64,000 bases of DNA from Clostridia bacterium (GTDB taxonomy: Bacteria > Bacillota > Clostridia > Christensenellales > UBA1242). Under the pieces are notes generated by a model. That model was not told the origin of the DNA, searched no databases, and saw only the letters and a list, made by a program, of their open reading frames with translations. Where the stretch lies: positions 210,379-274,378 of the forward strand of contig JAAWCQ010000009.1 of the NCBI GenBank assembly GCA_022793335.1. Reading direction: 5' to 3'. The position numbers and the translations under genes were made by a program. How positions within the stretch are numbered: position 1 is the stretch's first letter; every line of letters begins with the position of its first letter. Below, piece after piece: positions 42,481 through 51,800 of the stretch.

Positions 42481-43272
42481 ATGTATAGCGAAAGCGACAG
42501 AGAGGCAGCCACTGATTTGATTACCACTATATTTTCTAGCGTTGATGAAGTAAAAGCAATTTATCTAGTCGGGTCAAACGCAAGAGGTAATGCTGATGTT
42601 TATAGTGATGTTGATATTTCAATGATAATAGAAAATGAGAGTATTGAAAAGGTTTGGGCAGCTGCTGAGAAAATCTTGCTTAAAACATTTCAGCCTTTTC
42701 GCCTTTTTCTTAATGTTTATAATAAAGAAAGCTTTATCATTGGCTTATGTCTTCAAAATGGGCTTGAAATCGACATCGGTTTTTGCAGTTTGCAGCAATT
42801 TATAAGCAAAAAATCTTCACGAATAGACATGAATAGCATTCTTTTATACAGCAAGAACGGCTTTGAATTGCCACAGATTTCATTTAAAATTTCAAACAAT
42901 ATTTCAGAGCTAGTTGAAAAACGCAATAGTGATTTATGGTATGATTTTACAAATGCCTTTATCGCTTTAAAACGCAATCAAATTTTCCGTGCTGCAAATG
43001 AAATTGAATCAATTCGCAGTCAGCTTATTGAAATTTATGCCAAAGAAAAAGGGCTTGAACACAAACACTATCGGCATGTCGATTTATTTGAAGAAAACTT
43101 GAAAAACCAATTTCTAGATACCTACAGTAAAGCCACCTATAATGATTTCAAAAATAGTCTTTTAAAACTTTTAGAAATTTTCCTCAATATTTTAAAAAAG
43201 TTTGGTCAAGCAGAACAAGCCTTGCAATACCAAACACATTTTGAAAGCTTTATAAAAGACATTAAACTTTAA
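42481..43272 (+). CDS. Pol-beta-fold nucleotidyltransferase
   Basis: 263 residues. The motif AIYLVGSNARGNADVYSDVDISMII carries GS and the DVD metal pair; a third acid is probably in LEIDIGFC. The C-terminal helical half (about 140-260) resembles the helical domain of antibiotic or small-molecule adenylyltransferases. Substrate unknown. AAGGAGATATT site; 74 bp after the APH-like gene, suggesting one operon. Confidence 0.8.
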   Translation: MYSESDREAATDLITTIFSSVDEVKAIYLVGSNARGNADVYSDVDISMIIENESIEKVWAAAEKILLKTFQPFRLFLNVYNKESFIIGLCLQNGLEIDIGFCSLQQFISKKSSRIDMNSILLYSKNGFELPQISFKISNNISELVEKRNSDLWYDFTNAFIALKRNQIFRAANEIESIRSQLIEIYAKEKGLEHKHYRHVDLFEENLKNQFLDTYSKATYNDFKNSLLKLLEIFLNILKKFGQAEQALQYQTHFESFIKDIKL

Positions 43273-43304
43273 TTACTCAAATTATAAAACATAAGGAGAA
43301 AAAA

Positions 43305-43616
43305 ATGATTGATTTAAACGAAATACAAAAACAAATTTATCAAAACAAAGTCAACAAAGGTTTTAATTTAACTGACATTTGCAAAGAGTTTTGCTATATT
43401 TATGGCGAAGTAGGCGAAGCTTATGAAGCTTACAACAAAAATTATGACCGCAAAGAGCTTGGAATGGAGCTTGCTGATATTGCGATATATCTTCTTGGTC
43501 TTTGCGAAATTCTTGGTTTTTCACTTGAAGATGAAGTGCTTAAGAAAATGAAGATAAATGAAAAACGCATTTATATTGATGGCAAAAAGATTGAGCCAAA
43601 AGATGCTGAAGAATAA
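43305..43616 (+). CDS. MazG-like NTP pyrophosphohydrolase
   Basis: 103 residues, a single MazG-type helical domain. GEVGEAYEAYNK and LGMELADIAIYLLGLCEILG provide the ExxE and ExxD metal-binding motifs. Such short proteins hydrolyse (d)NTPs or related nucleotides. AAGGAGAAAAA site. Last gene of the plus-strand cluster, followed by a terminator. Confidence 0.88.
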   Translation: MIDLNEIQKQIYQNKVNKGFNLTDICKEFCYIYGEVGEAYEAYNKNYDRKELGMELADIAIYLLGLCEILGFSLEDEVLKKMKINEKRIYIDGKKIEPKDAEE

Positions 43617-43695
43617 GTGTTAAACTAGTATATTGATTTTTCTATTTGGATAAATTACAAAAAAAATAAATCAGAACAAGATTAAAATAAAAAAC

Positions 43696-43724
43696 AAAAA
43701 GAGGCCTAAGACCTCTTTTTTATC
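43696..43724. terminator. Bidirectional terminator
   Basis: Stem AAAAGAGG/CCTCTTTT, seven-base loop, T-runs both ways, between the MazG-like gene (+) and spo0A-like gene (-). Confidence 0.85.
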
Positions 43725-43769
43725 TATCTATTTAATGTTTATATTTTCAGTACGGTCGAAAGGTTTATA

Positions 43770-44525
43770 TTAGCCTTCCATAATCATCTTGTCTGCGATA
43801 AGGGCAATAAGCTCGCCATTGGTTGGCTTATCATTTGCTCCATAAATTTGAAGACCAAACAAGCTGTTGATATTTTCAATCTTTCCCCTATTCCAAGCGA
43901 CCTCAATGGCATGACGCATTCCGCGTTCTACCTTCGATGAGCTTGTCGAAAACTTCTCTGCAATTGTTGGATAAAGACGCTTTGTAATTGATGCAATAAT
44001 ATCTGGGTCAACCACTGCAAGTTTTACAGCCTCTCTTAAAAATTGATAACCCTTGATATGTGCAGGAATGCCAATGCTGATGAAAATGTTTGCAATCTTC
44101 TCATCCAAGACTTTGTCGCTGTCAGCGTTCAAAAGTGGATTTGCAAGGTCTTTAAGTCTCTCTTCAAGATTTTCTGGTGATACAGGTTTCACCATAAAAT
44201 AACTTGCCCCCTCTTTCATAGCCTTTGAAATAAATCCAGCATGTGAAAGATTTGAAACAAAGATGATTTTTGGAAGTCTTGCGCCCATTTCACTCTTAAG
44301 CATTTCAAGCACTTTAAATCCATCAGCGCCTGCAAGAAGCACTTCAGTGACAAGGAAATCAGGTTTTAATGAAACCACTTCACCTGCAATAACCATGCCG
44401 TCACTGCCCATTCCTACCACTTCAAATTCTTCATTTTTTGCGTCAAAATAATTTTTAAGTTTTTCCAGTTCTTCCTGTTCTGAATCTGCAAGATATACTT
44501 TAATTTTTTTTGTTGTGTTGTCCAT
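43770..44525 (-). CDS. spo0A: Spo0A-family regulator with altered phospho-acceptor
   Basis: 251 residues. The C-terminal domain (~145-250) is unmistakably Spo0A: GIPAHIKGYQFLREAV, ITKRLYPTIAEKF, VERGMRHAIEVAWNRG, SLFG and KPTNGELIALIADK. The N-terminal receiver domain is atypical. The site aligned with Asp56 of B. subtilis is Glu61 (LVTEVLLAGADG), the acidic pair is DS instead of DD (Asp14-Ser15), and the following MP is LA. The Ser and Lys switch residues (FVSNLS, MVKPVS) remain. This suggests a receiver not phosphorylated in the normal way, perhaps always active. AAAGGAG site preceded by a hairpin. Confidence 0.93.
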   Translation of the reverse strand: MDNTTKKIKVYLADSEQEELEKLKNYFDAKNEEFEVVGMGSDGMVIAGEVVSLKPDFLVTEVLLAGADGFKVLEMLKSEMGARLPKIIFVSNLSHAGFISKAMKEGASYFMVKPVSPENLEERLKDLANPLLNADSDKVLDEKIANIFISIGIPAHIKGYQFLREAVKLAVVDPDIIASITKRLYPTIAEKFSTSSSKVERGMRHAIEVAWNRGKIENINSLFGLQIYGANDKPTNGELIALIADKMIMEG

Positions 44526-44542
44526 TTATTTCTCCTTTACCT

Positions 44543-44563
44543 GTTGCAAGCTCTTCTTGCAAC
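44543..44563 (-). promoter_or_regulatory. Inverted repeat in the spo0A leader
   Basis: Perfect 8-bp arms (GTTGCAAG/CTTGCAAC) with a 5-nt loop, ending about 8 nt before the AAAGGAG site. It could be an operator or an mRNA hairpin that modulates translation. Confidence 0.5.
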
Positions 44564-44595
44564 CTCGATATATAAAAGATAGCACATAAATTTTA

Positions 44596-44636
44596 CAAAA
44601 AAAAGCATAACTCGCACAAAAATATGGCGAGTTATG
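44596..44636 (-). terminator. Terminator of the lipoprotein gene
   Basis: Ten-bp perfect stem (CATAACTCGC/GCGAGTTATG) and eight Ts on the minus strand, after the 44678 gene. Confidence 0.9.
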
Positions 44637-44677
44637 TCGTAATCTGTCGGATTTTGTCGAAACGATTTTTTACCTGC

Positions 44678-46051
44678 TTATCCCTTTCTTCCGATAAGTT
44701 GAGTATTTCCTTGCATGTCTGTTCTGAACATATAATAACGGCCGTCTTCTTTTGGCTTATCGTCTTCATCCATATCATCAATTTCTGGATAAACAATCTT
44801 TGAATAGAAATAGATATATTCGCCGTCATAGCCGCATTGACCAGAAACAAGCTCTTTTCCTTCTTCAAGAGAGAGGATTGTTTCGATTTCTTTGTTGACA
44901 GTGTTTATTCTTTTAATAGTAGAAGAATTTGACACATAGATTTGGTCATCTTCAATAAACAGAATGTCACTGTATTGTTCACTTGTAAGCAGGAGCGTAG
45001 AGCTTGCGTTTAATTCTTTATACATTAAAGCGCCGCCGCTTGTCTTGAAGGCATAGCCCTCGCCTGCTTTTTGAATTTCTTTTATAGTTGTGGCATTATA
45101 AAACTTTTGTGTTGGACTGAAATTGCTTTCGCCATTTGCAATGCTCTTATAATAGATTTCTTGAACGCCTTTGTAGGTGTAAGAATAGAACACAACATCT
45201 CCCACTCTGCCAACGAAGCTCAAAGTAGAGCCTGTTACGCCATTATCGAGGTCAGTTGTCTCGCCGCTTGCAAAGTCAACCGCCTTAACTGAAGTTGTGG
45301 CAATTGTTTGAGTAGGCTCTGAAGCAATAGTGTAAACCACATTTTTCACGCTTGACGCTTCATCTGCAATGGCATAAGAAGTTGCTTTTTCAGCAATGGT
45401 CTTGATTTTTCCAATGTTGTTTCCAATTTTAAGTGATTTGATTGAGAAAGTATTGTTTTCAGTTGGCTCTGCAATGATATAATAATAATTATTATCGCTG
45501 CCCTTTTGAACAGTTATTGTGCTGCCTTCTCCAGTTTTGAAAGCGCTGTTTTTTACAATTTCACTGAAGTCGTCACCATTGAATTTTACTCTGAAAAGAG
45601 AAACTCTTGTATAGTCATTTTCAAGTTGGTTTGTCTGGTGAGTGTTTGCAGAAGTGAAGTAGATATATTCGCCAAGAGCAAACATATCTTGGTTTTGATA
45701 ACCTACAAGTTTGCCATCATTGACTTTTTCAACTTGATTTGGGCTTGAAACAGGCTTAAGTTGGTCTGTCACCTTATCTCCAAATGTGAGATTTTGTGAT
45801 TTGTTAAGGCGTGAAAGATAGCCTGTCTTTGCTGCTTCACCATACTTAAAATTCTCTTCACTTGATGAAGTAAAGCCATTTCCGAAATATACATAATCGC
45901 CAACAACAACCACTTGACCTTGATTGTATTGAATATTTTCAAAATAGGCATCTTTTCCATTTATTTTTACATTTGACACTGTCGCACAGCCAGTCAAGAA
46001 GATTGCTGCGCAGAATATTAGTGCAAATACTTTCAATATTTTCTTTTTCAT
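44678..46051 (-). CDS. Lipoprotein, probable beta-propeller
   Basis: 457 residues. Signal peptide with a good lipobox (IFLTGC, Cys22). The mature part is built of repeated strands containing YIYF/VVFYSY/YYYI motifs (e.g. GEYIYFTSANT, DGEYIYFYSKIV), typical of secreted propellers such as DUF5050-type proteins. The C-terminus is rich in Asp/Glu (DDMDEDDKPKEDGR). Monocistronic; function unknown. Confidence 0.75.
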   Translation of the reverse strand: MKKKILKVFALIFCAAIFLTGCATVSNVKINGKDAYFENIQYNQGQVVVVGDYVYFGNGFTSSSEENFKYGEAAKTGYLSRLNKSQNLTFGDKVTDQLKPVSSPNQVEKVNDGKLVGYQNQDMFALGEYIYFTSANTHQTNQLENDYTRVSLFRVKFNGDDFSEIVKNSAFKTGEGSTITVQKGSDNNYYYIIAEPTENNTFSIKSLKIGNNIGKIKTIAEKATSYAIADEASSVKNVVYTIASEPTQTIATTSVKAVDFASGETTDLDNGVTGSTLSFVGRVGDVVFYSYTYKGVQEIYYKSIANGESNFSPTQKFYNATTIKEIQKAGEGYAFKTSGGALMYKELNASSTLLLTSEQYSDILFIEDDQIYVSNSSTIKRINTVNKEIETILSLEEGKELVSGQCGYDGEYIYFYSKIVYPEIDDMDEDDKPKEDGRYYMFRTDMQGNTQLIGRKG

Positions 46052-46146
46052 TGTCTATCCTTTTAATTTTACTAAAAAATTTTACTATACTTTGGCATTT
46101 TTGTCAAATAAAATGAGCTAAAAGATTGTTGCCATTTTTCAGTCTT

Positions 46147-46854
46147 TTACTCATTTTTAAAAGATATTTCAGTTAAATTGTTTTCTACAATGTCGCAAGA
46201 AGTCAAATAATAGGGAATATCATTCTTGACAAAGTGCGTTTCAAGCCCCTTTTGACCGTGCAAATGTCCATAAATCACACAGTCAACTTTATGGCTTTCG
46301 ATAAGCTGGCTAAATTGACTGTCATTGTGGAAAATATCCACTGGTGGATAATGTATCATGCAGACAAGTTTATCACCCTCTCGACGCAATTTTGACGCAC
46401 TTTCAAGCGTCATGCCAAGTCTTAGCACCTCACGGTCATAAATCTTTTTATCGTCCTCAGAGAGTGAAGAATATCTTTCTACACCCTTCCAGCCTCTTGT
46501 GCCGCAAACCACAACGCCGTCAAAGCGAATTGCGTCATTTTGAATGGCATAAAAGCCATGCGGAAGAATTGCCCTAAGAGATGATATAGATTTCCACCAA
46601 TAGTCATGATTGCCTTTTATAATCACCTTTTTGCCCGGCAAATCTTGCAATAATTTGAGGTCTGGGACAACCTCTTCAAGCTTCATTGCCCACGACAAAT
46701 CACCTGCCATAAGCACAAGGTCATCTTCACCCACTTGACTTTTCCATTGCGCAAAAATCTTGTCAAGATAGCCCTCCCAAACGGGCCCGAATATGTCCAT
46801 AGGCTTGTCATTATTGACTGATAAATGCAGGTCACTTATTGCATAAATTTTCAT
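46147..46854 (-). CDS. Calcineurin-like metallophosphoesterase
   Basis: 235 residues from ATG 46854; an upstream in-frame start would overlap the preceding gene deeply. Metal motifs: SDLHLS (DxH), MAGDLSWA (GDxxW), KGNHDYWW (GNHD), MIHYPP and GHLHGQ. The enzyme resembles cytosolic YkuE/Ser-Thr-phosphatase-like members; substrate unknown. AAAGGATTGCA site. Its ATG overlaps the yqeY stop by 4 bp, so the two are translationally coupled. Confidence 0.9.
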   Translation of the reverse strand: MKIYAISDLHLSVNNDKPMDIFGPVWEGYLDKIFAQWKSQVGEDDLVLMAGDLSWAMKLEEVVPDLKLLQDLPGKKVIIKGNHDYWWKSISSLRAILPHGFYAIQNDAIRFDGVVVCGTRGWKGVERYSSLSEDDKKIYDREVLRLGMTLESASKLRREGDKLVCMIHYPPVDIFHNDSQFSQLIESHKVDCVIYGHLHGQKGLETHFVKNDIPYYLTSCDIVENNLTEISFKNE

Positions 46855-47276
46855 TGCAATCCTTTTAAAATCTCTTGCACCTTTCTCATATCGCAAAGAC
46901 CAGCATAGTTTGCTTTAAAGTGTTTCATCACACTTGGAACGCTTTTGTCATCAAGTGCAAGAATGGCATTTTTGATTTCTTCATCACTCATCATCTTTGG
47001 AAGGTATTTTTCTGCAATAGCCATTTGAGTGGTAATATTTTTCACTTCTTCTTCATTGCCAACCTTTTCATAACCTTCTTTTTCGTCAGTAAGCTCTTTT
47101 ATGGTCTTTTGTAAAATAGAAAAAACATCTCCGTCAACAAGCGCTTCACCCTTTTCACGCTTTCTTATTTCTTCAAGCTTGATTTTGTTGAGAAGCACAG
47201 AATAGAAACTTCTTGCAACAGTGTCCTTATCTTTCATAGCCTGAACATTGGCTTTTTTAATTTCATCATAAATCAT
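46851..47276 (-). CDS. yqeY: YqeY/GatB-domain protein
   Basis: 141 residues. It begins EIKKANVQAMKDKDTVARSFYSVLLNKIKLEEI and has the C-terminal GatB-YqeY helical domain (VGNEEEVKNITTQMAIAEKYLPKMMSDEEI...YAGLCDMRKVQEILKG). In Firmicutes it often follows rpsU near the glutamyl-amidotransferase theme; here it is paired with a phosphoesterase. The exact role is unknown. Confidence 0.9.
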   Translation of the reverse strand: MIYDEIKKANVQAMKDKDTVARSFYSVLLNKIKLEEIRKREKGEALVDGDVFSILQKTIKELTDEKEGYEKVGNEEEVKNITTQMAIAEKYLPKMMSDEEIKNAILALDDKSVPSVMKHFKANYAGLCDMRKVQEILKGLQ

Positions 47277-47400
47277 ATTTCACCTCATTTTTATATTTGT
47301 CTGCCCTTTTTAAGCAAACAACTTTTCTAAAACATTATAATTCAATTGCCATCAAATGTCAAAATATTTGAAGCCCTTGATAAAAAATTAAAAAATATGC

Positions 47401-47429
47401 TTGACATCTTTTGGCAAAATATGTATAAT
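47401..47429 (+). promoter_or_regulatory. tRNA-Met promoter
   Basis: TTGACA (47401-47406), 17 bp, TATAAT (47424-47429), placing the start about 8 nt before the tRNA. Confidence 0.9.
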
Positions 47430-47443
47430 TTAAAAGGTAATAT

Positions 47444-47520
47444 GGCAGCATAGCTCAGCTGGCTAGAGCGCACGATTCATACTCGTGAGGTCACAGGTTC
47501 GATCCCCGTTGCTGCTACCA
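47444..47520 (+). tRNA. Elongator tRNA-Met (anticodon CAU)
   Basis: 77 nt with encoded CCA. Acceptor GGCAGCA pairs with TGCTGCT (first pair G-U). D-arm AGCTCAGCTGGCTAGAGC, anticodon stem CACGA/TCGTG with loop TTCATAC, T-arm GGTTCGATCC. The body closely follows the Bacillus elongator tRNA-Met, and position 1-72 does not have the mismatch of initiator tRNA. Confidence 0.92.
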
Positions 47521-47528
47521 AAAAAAAA

Positions 47529-47556
47529 GTCCTCATAATTTTGAGGGCTTTTTTGT
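47529..47556 (+). terminator. tRNA-Met terminator
   Basis: Stem GTCCTCA/TGAGGGC (one G-U) followed by a T-run, 8 nt after the CCA end. Confidence 0.85.
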
Positions 47557-47577
47557 TGGGATTTTTATTTTACTTAA

Positions 47578-47750
47578 TTCTCATCAAAACAATTTTTAAA
47601 GTTATAATATAAACAAATTAAATTTTAATCAAAAACAATTATTAAAGTTACAAAATAATCAAATTAAATTTCATCAAAACTATTATTATATAGTTAATTA
47701 ACTTTCAATCAAAATCTTTATTATATAAGGTTATAATATAAATAATATTA
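47578..47750. repeat. Degenerate AT-rich tandem repeat, ~45-bp period
   Basis: Units opening ATCAAAA(C) occur at 47583, 47628, 47673 and 47708; the first three are 45 bp apart. Shared inner words are TTATTAAAGTTA and CAAATTAAATTT. They lie in the gene-free stretch between the tRNA terminator and the end of the 47831 gene. Confidence 0.6.
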
Positions 47751-47830
47751 AATAATAGATATATAATATATTTATTATTTTTTGTTTTAACAAACTTATT
47801 TAATACATTATTTTAACAAAATCAAAAAAT

Positions 47831-48781
47831 TTAATTGTCATTTTTATTTGTTTTCTTTTTATGTTTGATTATTTTTTTGTTTTTTCTCAAGTTTTGGTCA
47901 ATATTTTTCTCTTTATTCTTTTTTCTCAATACAACTGTCAAGATTGCTATTGCACAAACTGAAAGTGGCAGGAAGGTGGCAAAGAAAATCCACCACCCTC
48001 GATAGATGAAAGTCAGCGAAAGCGAAAGTGTGTTTTGGTCGCAAAGGTTGTCATCTTCCACCACCCATAAGTGATTATAATTTCTGTCAATGCCCCTAAA
48101 AACAAAGTTGGCATTTGATTTTAATCTTGAAAGCGGCGTGGAATAATTATAAACATAGCATGGACTATAATCTTCTTTTAAGCTTGCCTCAAAAGACAAA
48201 CCTTTCGCAGCTGCAAGGTAGCGATTTTTATACACCTTGCCAATCATAATCTCTTCCTCTTGAATTTTTGTCTTGCTTGAGAAAGGAAACAAGCCATTGC
48301 TGACTGACCTTTTATAGAAAATATTACCATTTTGGCTTGGTTTCTTATCATCTGCTGGGTCTTTTTTGTGATAATAATTCCATGCGCCCGCACTTGTAAA
48401 ATATATATCAAAACCAATGGTGTCATTGTTTTCATTATAAGTCACTTCACTTAAAATCACGCCTTGATTTATTTTGTATTCATCACAGGGGTTTGAAATA
48501 AAAGTGAGTGCAAAGCCAAACAAAAATTCATTTCTTATCTCGCTTACCTGCTTAATCAAATTGCGTCTAAAATCCAATTCTTCTTTCAAAGACAACGCAA
48601 TGCCGTTTATTTTTTTATTGTTTAAAGAAAACCTCATTGACTGAGCAATTTTTCCATCAGAGCGTTCTTCAAGGGAAAGCATAATATAATCATCGCCAAT
48701 GGTAATTTCACCAGTCTGACCGCATCCAACAAAAAAAGATAATGAGAAAATCAATATAAAAACCAAAAATATCTTTTTCAT
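47831..48781 (-). CDS. Lipoprotein with C-terminal membrane anchor
   Basis: 316 residues. Signal peptide with lipobox FFVGC (Cys20), a ~235-residue extracellular region with aromatic beta-strand segments (NYYHKKDPADDKK, YNYSTPLSRL), then a membrane helix (about 266-288; WWIFFATFLPLSVCAIAILTVVL) and a Lys/Asn-rich cytosolic tail. It lies 63 bp after the giant lipoprotein gene in the same direction and may be co-expressed with it. No family recognised. Confidence 0.65.
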   Translation of the reverse strand: MKKIFLVFILIFSLSFFVGCGQTGEITIGDDYIMLSLEERSDGKIAQSMRFSLNNKKINGIALSLKEELDFRRNLIKQVSEIRNEFLFGFALTFISNPCDEYKINQGVILSEVTYNENNDTIGFDIYFTSAGAWNYYHKKDPADDKKPSQNGNIFYKRSVSNGLFPFSSKTKIQEEEIMIGKVYKNRYLAAAKGLSFEASLKEDYSPCYVYNYSTPLSRLKSNANFVFRGIDRNYNHLWVVEDDNLCDQNTLSLSLTFIYRGWWIFFATFLPLSVCAIAILTVVLRKKNKEKNIDQNLRKNKKIIKHKKKTNKNDN

Positions 48782-48844
48782 ACAATAATCTATGTTGAAG
48801 TGATTTTTTTATGATTTTATAAAGATCAACTCATCATCTTTTTT

Positions 48845-51800
48845 TTATTGAATATAAGCTGTAAAGCCGCTTTCAGTTTGACGCACCTTAAGCACCTTTC
48901 CATCTTTGCAAGTAATGTCATCAACTTGAATTTCGCTTGAGTCAACGCCAGAGCCCGAATTATTTGAAGCATATATTTTGCCCTTTATAATTGGGTTTGA
49001 TTGACTGCTGCTGATGATTGCCTGACCAGAAACTGTTTCAACCAAAGTATTCAAAATTCCGCTTACCACTTGATAAGCAACTCCACTCTTATAGAAGTTT
49101 GCTCTTGAAGAAGTGGTTTGCATTCTTCCATTATTATAAAGATATTCAAGTGTGCCGTTTATGCTTGTGATAGTTATGCCGGCGTAATAACCTGTTGGAA
49201 CAATCTCGCTGGTTGTAGTTGAAAGCTTAAAGTTTGCATCATTTCCGCAAAGTGAAATAGTTGCAACATTTGCAAGTGAAATTCCTGCCATATAAACAGT
49301 GGTGTTGTTGACTGAAACTCGAATTTCTTTGTCTCCTCTGTTTCGGCAGTTTGAAATCTCGCCCTTGCTCTCTCTTTCGCCAGTGTCAATGCCATTGAAT
49401 AACGCAATTCCGCCATAGCCAAATTCCAGCTTAAGTTGTTGTTGCATGTTGTAATTAAATTCGCTGAAGTTTGTGCAGTATTGCACCTTTCCATAGTTTA
49501 CGCCTGTCACGCCACCAACAAAGACAATGTTTTCGCTGCCCTTTCCTTTAAGGTTTATATTGAAAGGCACTTTGTCATTGCCAACAGACTGATTTACATT
49601 CACATTTCGAATTGTACCATAGTTTAAAGCACAAATTGGGGCATAGATTATGCTTGAGTTATCAAGTCCTTCATTATTCACTTGATAGTTTACTCCCAAG
49701 TTTTCAACAACCGCATCATAAGAAATTGCACGGAACAGCGCTGAATAACTTGTGAAGGTCTTATTTGTCATTACAGTAAAGCTGATTGGACTATCAAGCG
49801 CAACAGTCTTAGAAAGGTTTAAATTGATTTTAAAGCCATTTCCGTCAAGATGAGCATAAAACTCATCAATCCAAGCCTTATCTTTGCCATTTTCAGTTGT
49901 CACAAATTCGTTTAAATCAACTGTGATGTTGCTGCCCAGTCTGAAATATGCACCTTCGTTGTTTCTAAGTGCAATGTTTTTGAAATCTGCATCACTATTT
50001 ATGATATATGGTGACTCTGCACTTCCATTTCCACTTGCAAACAAATAATAAGTAAACGCTTTCGCCTCATATACCTTTTCTTCGCTGAAAATGAAAAGTG
50101 AGTTGTCTTCATCATTTATCAATCTCGCCTTAATAGTGAAGGCATTTTCAAGGATTGTTCCATTACTGTTTTTAGGACAATAATAATTATCGCTTACAAA
50201 GGCAGTTTCTTCCTTGCCGCTTACCGTCACTTTGACATAATAGCCATAGATGTTTGAATTATCTTCTGGCCAAGCCCACTCAAAGCGTTTAAGCCTGTCA
50301 TTCCAGCTTATTTCCAAGCCGTCATTTGAGGTATTGGTTGTATTTAGCATCTCTCTGTCACTGCTCAAAAGCTTTTTAAGGTTAAGCTGAGTGCTGCTTT
50401 GTGCATCTTGAGCTTGGAAACTTACGCTTATTGCGTCATCAGGAATTTCCAATATCATCGAGTAAGCATTATTTGTAAATACAAATTCTTTGTCGCCCTC
50501 CGCAGTAGTCACTGTTGCAACGAGTTTATATAAATCTTTTCTATCTTGAATTGAGATGTTTTGGAAATATTTTGAGAAATCAATGCCTGTATTGCCATTT
50601 ATAAGCACCACTTCATAATATTTCTCTTGAATTTTTGCAAGTTTATAAATATCGCTTATTGCCAGCGGAGCTGAAACAATTGCATTGTTTCCTTGGCTGT
50701 CTTCGCCATAGACATAAACTTTCACTGTAAATGTGCCATTGGCGTCATTCAACTGCCCGTCATCTAAGGCAAAGCTTGCAAATATAAACTCTGACTCATT
50801 TGAAGCTGTTGTCGTATAGAAGGTATAATTTCCCTTAAGCTCCAATTGCATATCATTGCCACCAGAACGATATTCGGCCACGATAGAAAGTCTTTGCGCG
50901 ATTTTCTCATGGTTTTCACCGTCAAGGACGCTGTCTCCAGAAGGGATAAAGGATGGTCTGTCAATAACAAATGTTATCGCACCATTTTTTACACCAACAT
51001 TGTTTTGAGCAAGCGTTGGAGTTTTTGCCCTTGAAACATAGTTGTTTGTGCTTGCAACCATGCTCTTAAGTGCAAATGCGCCGTCAATGGCAAATTTAAC
51101 ACCATTATCAATATGGAAAATATCACCTTCAATTGTCTTTATAGTTGACGCTGACGCACTTTCCGCCCTCTTTCCTGCAATGATATTCACATAAAATTTG
51201 TAATATGAATAAGCTGCGTCAATGATTTGACCTTTTACCGCTTGAATTGTTTCTTCTGCATTTCGCACACTGTAAATTGTCTCTTCACGACTTAATAAAT
51301 AGTTGTTTTGATTGAAATTATCTTTGATGTAATATTCAATTTTAATTTCATAGAGAAGCTCGCCTTCTTCCAGCCCTTCCATTTCTTCCAAGCTTTCTAT
51401 TTGAAGATTTCCCTTCTCAATTTGAACGCTGTCCACCCTGTCAAGCATTCTTGCATTTACTTGAGCGAATGCTGAAGAGAGCACCGGTCTTTGTTTTTTA
51501 GTCGCCTTTGCATTATCAGGGTCAGGCACTTCCATGCCTATGTTTGATGGAACAAACTCAAGTTTATATTCAGCATTGAGTATTTCGCCTTCCTCAGTCT
51601 GCCCAATTTTAAACTCACCGCTGTTTCCGCTTAAATAAGCCTTATATTGACTTGCCGTCAATTCAGAGTTGTAAAGCACATCTCCGTTTGCCTTTAAAAG
51701 ACCTGCAATATAAAGTGGCACAGATTGGTTTCCAACAAATTCACTTTGGTAATAGAAGCCCTTGTCGTCACCACTATATTCATCACTAAGGCTGACATCA

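Noticed and set aside
44651-44663. Spo0A box (TGTCGAA) at 44654
   Set aside because: It lies between the lipoprotein stop and its terminator, not near a promoter; a 7-mer match is expected by chance.
47444-47520. Initiator tRNA or tRNA-Ile2 (CAU)
   Set aside because: The acceptor pairs fully (G-U at 1-72) and the body matches Bacillus elongator tRNA-Met; initiator features are absent.
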